Shown: in pieces, positions 57,078 to 64,000 of the stretch | Numbering within the stretch: position 1 is the stretch's first letter | Layout of the letters: the number at the start of each line of letters is the position of its first letter | Assembly (NCBI RefSeq): GCF_009695545.1 | Contig: NZ_VUNS01000007.1 | Location: forward strand, 62,001 to 126,000 | DNA length: 64,000 bases | From: Victivallis lenta | GTDB lineage: Bacteria; Verrucomicrobiota; Lentisphaeria; Victivallales; Victivallaceae | Direction of reading: 5' to 3' | Notes under the pieces: model-generated | Told to the model about the DNA's origin: nothing | What the model saw: only the letters and a program-made list of their open reading frames with translations | Databases searched by the model: none | Made by a program: the position numbers and the translations under genes

Positions 57078-58106
57078 TCATTTCGTGATGCCGAGTCCCC
57101 GGACTTCGGCGGGACCGCCGGTCAGTGTGCAGTTGACGTGCGTGGTTCCGGCCGGGATCGGGTACGAACCCATATGGCGCTGCCACTCCCTGCCGGGCTC
57201 GGCGACCAGTTTCCGCCGGGCCAGAAGCTTCTGGCGCTGCATGAAATTCACCTCGAGCACGAGCTTGACGCTTTCCGTCGCGCGCGCTTCGTAATACGCG
57301 TAAAAGCGGCCGCTTCCCTGTACGCGCAGCACGCGCAGCGCAAGCGAGCGGCCCGCGTCGATCCGGAGGCCGCCGCCGGAAACCGGACAGAACTCCCCCT
57401 GGAACTGCACGTAGACGCCGCCGTTCATGCCGGTAGTGCGGTGCCGCAGGAAATGAGGGTCCGCGAACTCGTTCCGCGCACCGGGCGGCAGTTCGGCGGC
57501 CTTCCGGTCCGTTTCGGCAGAGACGGCCGGGGCGGTTTCGTCCGGTTCGAGCTGTCCGGAGGGGGCGAGTTCGAGCAGCGCGGCCGATTCCGGCGGCAGC
57601 GGGATGCCGAAATTCAACGCGCCGTCGAGAATCGCATGGTCGCCGCGGTCCGTACTCGGCTGTTTCTCCTTCTCGTCAGTCGTCAGCAGCTTTAACCGCA
57701 GATCGACCCGCTTCGATCCGAAAAAGCGGCCGGCGTCGGCCATGACCAGTTCGGCGAAGCCTCGCGTCGACCCGGTGTTCCAGACCAGAATCTGCAGCTG
57801 CCGCTTCGCCGGGTCGGCGAAGGCAAGGGTGTTCAGATTCCCGCTCCGGCCCGATTCGACCCGTTTCCCCTTCAGGCCGTCGGTCAGCAGCGTGACCGGC
57901 GGCGTCGGCTGCGGTTTCGCTTCGGAAAGCGCAGCCTTGAGCCGCTCGAGCTGACCGGCCGGCGCTCCGATCACCGAACTGTTGACCAGCTTGCGGAAGG
58001 CGGCGGCGTCGCCCTGCGCCGGAGTGAAAAGCGCGATCCGCAGCTCCGCCGCCGGAAGCAGGATGGCGGCCGAAGAACAGAAACTCAGCAGAAGCAGTCG
58101 AAGCAT
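57078..58106 (-). CDS. Unrecognised exported protein
   Basis: This 342-aa protein has a signal peptide (MLRLLLLSFCSSAAILLPAA). It is not a family I recognise. Residues about 25-150 alternate helix and strand; a Pro- and Glu-rich linker at about 175-215 leads to a C-terminal beta-sandwich (LRIDAGRSLALRVLRVQGSG, FYAYYEARATESVKLVLEV) that could bind carbohydrate. It begins 19 bp after the DppB-like permease stop, so it is the last gene of that transcript. The function is unknown. Confidence 0.75.
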   Translation of the reverse strand: MLRLLLLSFCSSAAILLPAAELRIALFTPAQGDAAAFRKLVNSSVIGAPAGQLERLKAALSEAKPQPTPPVTLLTDGLKGKRVESGRSGNLNTLAFADPAKRQLQILVWNTGSTRGFAELVMADAGRFFGSKRVDLRLKLLTTDEKEKQPSTDRGDHAILDGALNFGIPLPPESAALLELAPSGQLEPDETAPAVSAETDRKAAELPPGARNEFADPHFLRHRTTGMNGGVYVQFQGEFCPVSGGGLRIDAGRSLALRVLRVQGSGRFYAYYEARATESVKLVLEVNFMQRQKLLARRKLVAEPGREWQRHMGSYPIPAGTTHVNCTLTGGPAEVRGLGITK

Positions 58107-58125
58107 GGCAGGTCCCTCCCGGCGG

Positions 58126-59142
58126 TTATTTCGTATGCAGCTTGATTCTCGGATCGGCGGCCAGATAGAGCATGTCCGAGAGGAAGATCCCCCCGAGCGT
58201 CAGCATCCCGGTGAACGCGAAGAGCGCCATCTGCAGCGGGTAGTCGCGGCTCGACAGCGCCAGCAGCGACAGCGTCCCCATGCCCGGAATATTGAAGATG
58301 TATTCGACCAGCAGACTTCCCGCCACCAGCGTCGGCAGCAGGCCGCCGAACAGGGTGATGAGCGTGATGAGCGCATTGCGGAACGCGTGTTTCCAGATGA
58401 TTACGGTTTCGGATTCCCCTTTCGCGCGGGCGGTGCGGATGTAGTCGGAGTGGATCACCTCGAGCATGCCGTTCCGGGCGTAGCGCGAAAGTCCCGCGAA
58501 GTTCGCATAGGTCAAACAGAGCACCGGCAGCATGTAGTGCCGCAGGATTTCCCATTGCAGCTGCCAGGTCGACAGCGCATCCTCGTTGGCCGGCGTCAGC
58601 CCCTTCAGCGGAAAGAGCGGCCATTTGCCGCCGTCGCAGAGCGTTGACTGCAGCAGCAGCGCAACCCACATGACCGGCAGCGAATAGAGCAGAAAGAGCA
58701 GAAATGCCGAACCCCGGTCGAACCAGCTGTCGGCATGGACGGCCGCATAAACGCCGAGCGGGACTGCCAGCAGATAAGTCAGCAGAATCGCCCAGACGTT
58801 CAGGCTGACCGTCACCGGCAGCCGGTCGAGAATCAGTTCGGTCACCGGGCGGCCGGGGTCGACCGAGGCCGAGGTTCCGAAGTCGCCCTGGGCGACCTCC
58901 TTCAGCCAGAGCCAGAAGCCGACCAGAACCGGTTTGTCGAGGTTCAGTTTCTCGCGCATCGCGGTGTTGCGGGCGAGCGCGCCCTTCGAAGCGTCGAGCG
59001 CGCTGCCGGCCGAATCGCTGCCGAACATGCTGCTCCGGGTCGGGTCGCCCGGCGCGAGACGCAGCAGCACGTAGCTGACCAGCAGGATCGCCAGCAGCGT
59101 GAAAAAGGCCAGGATCAGCCGTTTGATGATGTACTCAACCAT
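58126..59142 (-). CDS. DppB/OppB-type ABC transporter permease
   Basis: This 338-aa inner-membrane permease begins MVEYIIKRLILAFFTLLAIL, the usual DppB start, with LLRLAPGDPTRSS after the first membrane segment. The periplasmic loop is longer than usual (about residues 35-100). The EAA loop region reads RTARAKGESETVIIWKHAFR, then NALITLITLFGGLLPTLVAG. It normally works with DppC, ATPases and a binding protein, none of which is next to it. It overlaps the MFS gene upstream by 8 bp, so it is translated from that mRNA. Confidence 0.9.
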   Translation of the reverse strand: MVEYIIKRLILAFFTLLAILLVSYVLLRLAPGDPTRSSMFGSDSAGSALDASKGALARNTAMREKLNLDKPVLVGFWLWLKEVAQGDFGTSASVDPGRPVTELILDRLPVTVSLNVWAILLTYLLAVPLGVYAAVHADSWFDRGSAFLLFLLYSLPVMWVALLLQSTLCDGGKWPLFPLKGLTPANEDALSTWQLQWEILRHYMLPVLCLTYANFAGLSRYARNGMLEVIHSDYIRTARAKGESETVIIWKHAFRNALITLITLFGGLLPTLVAGSLLVEYIFNIPGMGTLSLLALSSRDYPLQMALFAFTGMLTLGGIFLSDMLYLAADPRIKLHTK

Positions 59143-60403
59143 GTGCCGTCCCCTTCCGTTCCGCCGGGAGCCGGACCTTCCCGAGCAGGAAGCCGCCGAG
59201 CAGGAACGGGATGCCGAGCAGCGCGATGCCGATTTCGCTGTATCCGAAGAGCCAGCCCGCCAGCCCGACCAGCAGCGGCCCGAGAATCGTGGTGAATTTG
59301 CCGAAAATATTGTAGAAACCGAAGAATTCCGCCGCCTGTCCGGCCGGAATCAGCCGCGTGAAGAACGAGCGGCTCAGCGACTGGATTCCCCCCTGTGACG
59401 TGCCGATCAGGAACGCGGCGGTGAGAAAAAGCGCCCGTTTCGCCCCCGGCGTGTCGAAGAGCGGAATCAGTCCGACCAGGACGGCGATCAGGATGTATAC
59501 GCCGATCGCCGCATACAGCATTTTCCGCGCGCCGTATTGCTTCGCCAGCGCCCCGTACAGAATCGTGAACGGAAAGGCGAGGAACTGCAAGGCGAGGATC
59601 GTCAGCAGCAGCCATCCCTGCGGGATGCCGATATCCACGCTGATCGGCGCCGCCATCATGAGGATCGTGCCGACTCCGTCGATGTAGAGGAAGTAGGCGA
59701 CGAGAAACAGGGCCGCGTCGCGGTGCTGCCGGATCTCGCTGGCGGTCCGCCAGAGTTTGCGGAACCCGTCCAGCGCACTGGCCCGGCGCACCTCCTTCCG
59801 TTTCCGCTCTTTCACGAACCGGAACATCGGGATCGCCAGCGCGATCCACCATGCCGCCGCCGCCACGAACGCGAACCGGATGGCGGCTGTGACCGCGTCC
59901 TTCAGCAGCAGCGAAACGCCGAGGCAGACCAGAAACGGAATCACGCCGCCGACATAGCCCCACGCATAGGAAAGCGAAGAGAGCTTGTCGGACGAACCGC
60001 GGCTCGCGATGTCCGGCAGCAGCGCGTCGTAGAACGAGTTGCTGCCCATGTAGGCGACGAGCGCCGTAAAGTAGAAAATCAGCATCAGCCCCGCATCACC
60101 CCGCCCGGTGAAGCAGAGCGCGAGCGTCGCCGCGACTCCGATGCCGAGAAAGGCGGCGAGAAAACGCTTGCGTCCCGCGTTCGCGTCGGCGATGCTGCCG
60201 AGCCATGGGGCGAGGAGTCCGGCCGCCAGTCCGGCGCCGGCGCTGACATACCCCCAGATGCTGGTCGCCAGCGTCGGATTCATTCCGGCGGCGGAATAAT
60301 CCTTGAAGAAGAGCGGCGCATAAACCGTGCGCACGATCAGTGCGAAGGCCGCATTGGCCATGTCGTAGCAGATCCAGCTCAACTGCGCGCGCGTCAGATG
60401 CAT
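59135..60403 (-). CDS. MFS transporter, UMF1/Atg22-like
   Basis: This 422-aa membrane protein has about 12 hydrophobic segments. The opening LSWICYDMANAAFALIVRTV and the later YMGSNSFYDALLPDIAS are typical of the UMF1 (BtlA/Atg22-like) branch, thought to export amino acids or other small molecules. GGIQSLSRSFFTRLIPAGQA in the second half is also characteristic. It starts 36 bp after the LolD stop and overlaps the DppB-like gene by 8 bp. The substrate is unknown. Confidence 0.88.
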   Translation of the reverse strand: MHLTRAQLSWICYDMANAAFALIVRTVYAPLFFKDYSAAGMNPTLATSIWGYVSAGAGLAAGLLAPWLGSIADANAGRKRFLAAFLGIGVAATLALCFTGRGDAGLMLIFYFTALVAYMGSNSFYDALLPDIASRGSSDKLSSLSYAWGYVGGVIPFLVCLGVSLLLKDAVTAAIRFAFVAAAAWWIALAIPMFRFVKERKRKEVRRASALDGFRKLWRTASEIRQHRDAALFLVAYFLYIDGVGTILMMAAPISVDIGIPQGWLLLTILALQFLAFPFTILYGALAKQYGARKMLYAAIGVYILIAVLVGLIPLFDTPGAKRALFLTAAFLIGTSQGGIQSLSRSFFTRLIPAGQAAEFFGFYNIFGKFTTILGPLLVGLAGWLFGYSEIGIALLGIPFLLGGFLLGKVRLPAERKGTAHG

Positions 60404-60439
60404 GTCGTCTCCATCGCCTGAAGTTTCAACCGCCGTGCT

Positions 60440-61129
60440 TCATTGGTTCGTCAATCGGCCGTCGACCAGCTCCTCGGTCCGGTCGGCCAGTTTCGCGATC
60501 TCCCAGTTGTGCGTGATCATCATGATCGACCGCCCGGGATGCAGCTTGCGCAGCTCCGTGAAGAGCTCGAGAATCGCCTCTCCCGTATGCGTATCGAGGT
60601 TCCCGGTCGGTTCGTCCGCCAGCAGCAGCTCCGGCTCGTTCAGCAGCGCTCGCGCAATCGCCGCGCGCTGCTGTTCGCCGCCCGAAAGTTCCGACGGCCG
60701 GTGACGCATGCGGCCGGAAAGCCCGACCGTTTCCAGCAGCGGGACCGCACGCTTCTTCGCTTCGCCGCGCGACAGCCCCGCCAGATTGCCCGGCAGCATG
60801 ACGTTTTCGAGCACGGTCAGCTCCGGCAGCAGATGGTAGGCCTGGAAGACGAAGCCGATCTTCCGGTTCCGGAACCGGGCGGCCTCGCCGCGGCCCAGCT
60901 TCGACACGTCGACTCCGGCGATGCGGATCGTCCCGGAATCCGGCTGCTCCAGCGTGCCGATCAGATTCAGCAGCGTGGTTTTGCCGCTGCCGGAGGCGCC
61001 GAGCAGGCAGGCCCATTCGCCGCGCCGGATCTCCCAGTCCACGCCGCGCAGGACCGGCAGTTTTTCCCTGCCGAGTTTGTAGGTGCGCGTGACGCCGCGC
61101 AGTTCGATGATATTCTCTTGTTCACTCAT
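60440..61129 (-). CDS. lolD: Lipoprotein-releasing ABC ATPase LolD
   Basis: This 229-aa ATPase powers release of outer-membrane lipoproteins from the inner membrane. It starts at MSEQENIIELRGVTRTYKLG. Walker A is GASGSGKTT (about residues 44-52), the signature is LSGGEQQRAAIARALLNEPE, Walker B is LLLADEPTGNLDTHTG and the switch His is in MMITHNWEIAKLAD. The start overlaps the lolC stop by 8 bp (ATGAGTGA). A MacB-type role is the alternative, but the direct lolC partner favours Lol. Confidence 0.93.
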   Translation of the reverse strand: MSEQENIIELRGVTRTYKLGREKLPVLRGVDWEIRRGEWACLLGASGSGKTTLLNLIGTLEQPDSGTIRIAGVDVSKLGRGEAARFRNRKIGFVFQAYHLLPELTVLENVMLPGNLAGLSRGEAKKRAVPLLETVGLSGRMRHRPSELSGGEQQRAAIARALLNEPELLLADEPTGNLDTHTGEAILELFTELRKLHPGRSIMMITHNWEIAKLADRTEELVDGRLTNQ

Positions 61130-62390
61130 AGCGCAATGCCTTGGCCGGGTCGAGCCGGGCCGCGCAGAGCGCCGGGAGCAGCGCCCCCAGCGTGCAGAGC
61201 GCGATCGAGGCTCCGACAATGATCAGTACATCCGTCGCAACGATATGCGCCGGGAGTCCGTCGAAATAGTAGAACTGTTTCGGGAAGAGCTCGACATGGA
61301 ACGTCTTCGACGCGAAGTCCATGATGTCGTTCCGGTAGAAGATGACCAGCACGCCGGCCAGCGTCCCCGTGATGCTGCCGAGCACACCGATCAGGAACCC
61401 CTGAAAGATGAAAATGAAGGTCGTGCAGCAGTCGCTCGCACCGAGCGCCTTCAGGATTCCGATCTCGCGCGTTTTCTGGTAAACCGACGTGATGAGCGTA
61501 TTCATGATGCTGAACGCCGCGACGAGCACGATGAAGATCAGCAGAAAGAACATCATGTTCTTTTCGACCGCCAGCACGCCGAGCAGCTGCCGGTTGTCCT
61601 CCTCCCAGGTCACGACCCGCAGGTGACTGAGGGCGTCCCGCACCTTGCCGACCAGCTCCTTCTGGTCGAAGGGGTCCGGCCCCCACCCGAAAATCGCGGT
61701 GGCCGCGCCCCACGGCAGCGTCAGCAGGTCGGCCGCGTCGTCGCTCCCGACGAAAAGGAAGGTCCGGTCGAAATCGTATTTGCCGACGCTGTAAATTCCG
61801 CTGACGACGAACTCGGCCGGCAGATAGGCCGAAGCGTTCCTGTTCAGCTCCACGCCGCCCTCCGGCTTGAAATCGACCAGCCGGGTCAGCCGCTGCTGGG
61901 TGTGCAGCAGAAGCTTGCTGCCGACGCGCACGTTCCAGCGCCGGGCCATGTCCTCGCTGATGACGATCTCCCCCCGGTCGAGCGACAGTTTGCCTTCCTT
62001 GAGCGTATCGGCCTTGAAGATGCCGAACTTCAGCAGATTCTCCGCCGAGGTTCCGAACATGATCACGCGCGGGTCGAGCGATTTGCCGAGCTGGACGATC
62101 ACCGGCGATTCGAGCACCGGGGCCCCCCGGCCGCCGGCCGCCTCCACGGCTTTGACCGCCTCATCGGGGTCGTAGATCACGCCGCCGTAGAGCGGACGCA
62201 CCTGGAAGTGCGCCTGTGTTTCGATCAGTTTCTCCTTCATGAGATCCGTGAAGCCGGTCATGACCGCCAGCACCACGATCAGCACGGCGACGCCGAGCGT
62301 CACGCCGAGAATGCTGAGCACGGTGATCAGCGAGACCGCGCTCCGCCGCGGCTTCAGGTAGCGGCCGGCCAGGAACAGTTCTGTGAGCAT
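61122..62390 (-). CDS. lolC: Lipoprotein-releasing ABC permease LolC/E
   Basis: This 422-aa inner-membrane protein has one N-terminal membrane segment (VSLITVLSILGVTLGVAVLI), a large periplasmic MacB-like domain (about residues 45-270) and a C-terminal FtsX domain with three segments (MFFLLIFIVLVAAFSIMNTL, VLGSITGTLAGVLVIFYRND, IALCTLGALLPALCAARLDP). The opening ELFLAGRYLKPRRS is typical of LolC/E. A single copy suggests a LolF-type homodimer. It is first in the operon lolC-lolD-MFS-dppB-like-57078. Confidence 0.93.
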   Translation of the reverse strand: MLTELFLAGRYLKPRRSAVSLITVLSILGVTLGVAVLIVVLAVMTGFTDLMKEKLIETQAHFQVRPLYGGVIYDPDEAVKAVEAAGGRGAPVLESPVIVQLGKSLDPRVIMFGTSAENLLKFGIFKADTLKEGKLSLDRGEIVISEDMARRWNVRVGSKLLLHTQQRLTRLVDFKPEGGVELNRNASAYLPAEFVVSGIYSVGKYDFDRTFLFVGSDDAADLLTLPWGAATAIFGWGPDPFDQKELVGKVRDALSHLRVVTWEEDNRQLLGVLAVEKNMMFFLLIFIVLVAAFSIMNTLITSVYQKTREIGILKALGASDCCTTFIFIFQGFLIGVLGSITGTLAGVLVIFYRNDIMDFASKTFHVELFPKQFYYFDGLPAHIVATDVLIIVGASIALCTLGALLPALCAARLDPAKALRYE

Positions 62391-62620
62391 TGCGCCTTTT
62401 TCCCCGATGGTTCCTTAGAGATTCGTCATTTCGGGCTAATATAGCATGTTTCGGAATGAAACGCAACAGCCCTGCCGATATCCGCCGGATTTTTTACGGT
62501 GCGGGCTTGACTTTTCCGCGGGGAGCCGTAAACTAATGACAGAGGAAGTTGATGCGTTTTTCACGGAATGGACAGAACCGGCCGCTTCCCGGCCGGGAAA
62601 TGATGATCTGGAGGGAGAAA

Positions 62621-63790
62621 ATGCGTGGATTGCAGCTGTCTGCCGCCCTGTGCGCCGCCGCGTTGCTGGCCGGGGGCTGGGGCGCGGGGAAAAAAGAGGC
62701 GGCCGAACGGGTCGTGAAGGTCGTCGTCATGCAGCCGGTGAAGATGGAATTCGTCCAGAAGATCCGGGTGCAGGGCAACGTCGAAACGAAGGCGAAGGCC
62801 GAGGTGTCGAGCCGCATCAGCGGCACGCTCGACCTCATGAAGGCGGATGAAGGCCAGCGGGTCAGGAAAGGGGACATCCTTTTCCAGGTCGACCGGATCA
62901 AGCTCGAAAACGATGTCAAGGGGCAGAAACACAAGCTCGCCGTCGCCGAAGCGGAGCTGAAAATCGCCGTGATCAACAGTGAGCTGGCCCGGACCGTCGC
63001 CGACAAGGCGCAGGTCGACTTCAACCGTGCCGACCGGCTCAGGAAGGCGAATGCCGTGTCGGACGACGCCTATGAACGCGCCGCGCTGAACCTGAAGGAG
63101 GCCGAAGCCGGCGTCTCGAAGGCCGAAGCGCAGGCGAATTGCGCCCGGGCCAAAGTCGGGCAGGAGCAGGCGAACCTCGAAATCGCGGAAAAGAACCTTT
63201 CCGACTCGCTGATCCGCGCGCCGTTCGACGGCATGGTCATTCTGAAGAAGAAGGACCCCGATGAGTTCGTGAATACGGGCGACATCATCTACCGGCTCGA
63301 AGATCCGGACCGGCTCGAGCTGGTCACCATGATCAGCGCCGTTTACTACGACCGGATCGTTCCCGGCAAAACCAGGGCTGTCATCTACGCGCCGAACGGC
63401 TCTGTGGCCGGAGAGGGAACAGTCGGCTTCCGCAGCCCGGCGATCGACTCGCTGTCCCGGACCTTCACGGTCAAGATCGACATCCCGAAGGAGTTCCACA
63501 TGGTCGGCGGCCAGCTCTGCGAGCTCGACCTCATCCTGCGCAGCGAAGAGGGAGTCGGCGTGCCGAACCAGGCGCTTCTCGACCGGCGCGACAACCGCCG
63601 CGCCGTCTTCGTCGTCAGGGACGGCAGGGCCGAGGAGGTTGAAGTGAAAACCGGCATCGTCGATGGCAAATGGACCATGCTGCTCAATCCCGCGGCGCTG
63701 AAGGGATTGCCGGTCGTCGTCGAAGGGCAGGCGTTTCTCGGCAGCGGCGACCGGGTCGACATCGCGCCGGCGGGGAAGGAGGGGAAATAA
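62621..63790 (+). CDS. RND efflux periplasmic adaptor (membrane fusion protein)
   Basis: This 389-aa HlyD/AcrA-type adaptor links an inner-membrane RND pump to the outer membrane. It starts at MRGLQLSAALCAAALLAGGW (signal peptide, no lipobox Cys) with GGAGGGAG just upstream; ATGs at 62549-62552 lack this. A lipoyl half (VQGNVETKAKAEVSSRISGT, KADEGQRVRKGDILFQVD), a coiled-coil hairpin (about 95-175), the second lipoyl half (SDSLIRAPFDGMVILKKK) and a beta-barrel follow. Its stop abuts the ATG of the RND pump. Confidence 0.93.
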   Translation: MRGLQLSAALCAAALLAGGWGAGKKEAAERVVKVVVMQPVKMEFVQKIRVQGNVETKAKAEVSSRISGTLDLMKADEGQRVRKGDILFQVDRIKLENDVKGQKHKLAVAEAELKIAVINSELARTVADKAQVDFNRADRLRKANAVSDDAYERAALNLKEAEAGVSKAEAQANCARAKVGQEQANLEIAEKNLSDSLIRAPFDGMVILKKKDPDEFVNTGDIIYRLEDPDRLELVTMISAVYYDRIVPGKTRAVIYAPNGSVAGEGTVGFRSPAIDSLSRTFTVKIDIPKEFHMVGGQLCELDLILRSEEGVGVPNQALLDRRDNRRAVFVVRDGRAEEVEVKTGIVDGKWTMLLNPAALKGLPVVVEGQAFLGSGDRVDIAPAGKEGK

Positions 63791-64000
63791 ATGTTTCTTT
63801 CCCGCGCTTCCGTCCGGCGCCCGATCGCGATGAGCTGTTTCCTCATCATGCTCGTGTTGTTCGGAATCAATTCCTGGGACCAGCTCGGGCTCGACGCGTT
63901 CCCGAACGTCGAGATTCCGTATGTGACGGTCACGACGGTCTATCCGGGCGCGAGCCCGGCCGAGATCGAGGTCGATGTCGCCAAGCGCCTCGAGGACGCG
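63791..64000 (+). CDS. RND efflux pump, AcrB-like, 5' part
   Basis: Seventy codons are visible before the window edge. The start MFLSRASVRRPIAMSCFLIM with the first membrane segment, then LDAFPNVEIPYVTVTTVYPG and ASPAEIEVDVAKRLEDA, are the standard opening of HAE1-type RND transporters. It directly follows the adaptor gene with no gap, forming an adaptor-pump operon. Confidence 0.95.
   Translation, partial: MFLSRASVRRPIAMSCFLIMLVLFGINSWDQLGLDAFPNVEIPYVTVTTVYPGASPAEIEVDVAKRLEDA

Overview
The window (about 64 kb, GC-rich, mostly well-packed genes) looks like a chromosomal segment of a Gram-negative gut-type member of Lentisphaerota (Victivallis-like). This is inferred from three things: seven paralogous type IV-like prepilins ([18 protein letters not shown]-termini, most with a C-terminal H-x9-DG signature) placed beside very large secreted glycoside hydrolases; ExbB/ExbD/TonB, LolC/LolD and RND-efflux genes that indicate an outer membrane; and a family profile typical of Planctomycetes-Verrucomicrobia-Lentisphaerae genomes. 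No rRNA, tRNA, CRISPR array or transposase was recognised.

Layout. 1-2.8 kb: 3' part of truA and a Rep-type helicase. 2.9-8.9 kb: AraC regulator divergent from a 1367-aa GH2 enzyme, followed by a prepilin. 9-13.9 kb: malic enzyme, hisF, nitroreductase, an unrecognised protein and a hexose-6-phosphate mutarotase. 13.9-22.6 kb (minus): operon GntR > 1143-aa clan-A glycosidase > prepilin > LamG/beta-helix protein > prepilin. 22.7-28.4 kb (plus): GntR > prepilin > DUF4838-type protein > solute-binding protein. 28.5-30.6 kb: tonB-exbD-exbB. 30.7-36.5 kb: two ROK kinases, a metallo-beta-lactamase-fold hydrolase, an Aas-like acyltransferase/acyl-ACP synthetase and a PfkB kinase. 36.5-40.6 kb: pyruvyl-transferase-like protein, glycosyltransferase, recN. 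40.6-41.1 kb: an array of perfect RNA-type hairpins. 41.1-45.7 kb: an SGNH hydrolase whose conserved blocks are in circularly permuted order, then GntR > prepilin > GH71/99-like protein. 45.8-47.6 kb: HTH protein and an MFS transporter. 47.6-56.9 kb (minus): two more prepilin-glycosidase modules plus an Asp-box (sialidase-fold) protein, with a fragment resembling the start of a sugar ABC permease between them. 57-64 kb: secreted unknown, DppB-like permease, Atg22/UMF1-type MFS, LolD, LolC, then an RND adaptor and the start of its pump.

Theme. The repeated unit is transcription regulator (GntR or AraC) + H-x9-DG prepilin + exported polysaccharide-active enzyme. Operator-like repeats sit at the regulator promoters; one (TAATCC-N6-RGATTA) is shared between a gntR gene and the operon it precedes. 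The most unusual single items are the permuted SGNH hydrolase, the hairpin array directly upstream of it, and a duplicated 5' leader shared by two prepilin genes, one of which appears to be decaying.

Start codons were chosen from Shine-Dalgarno spacing and conserved N-termini; family names come from reading motifs by eye without any search, so exact GH family numbers are tentative.
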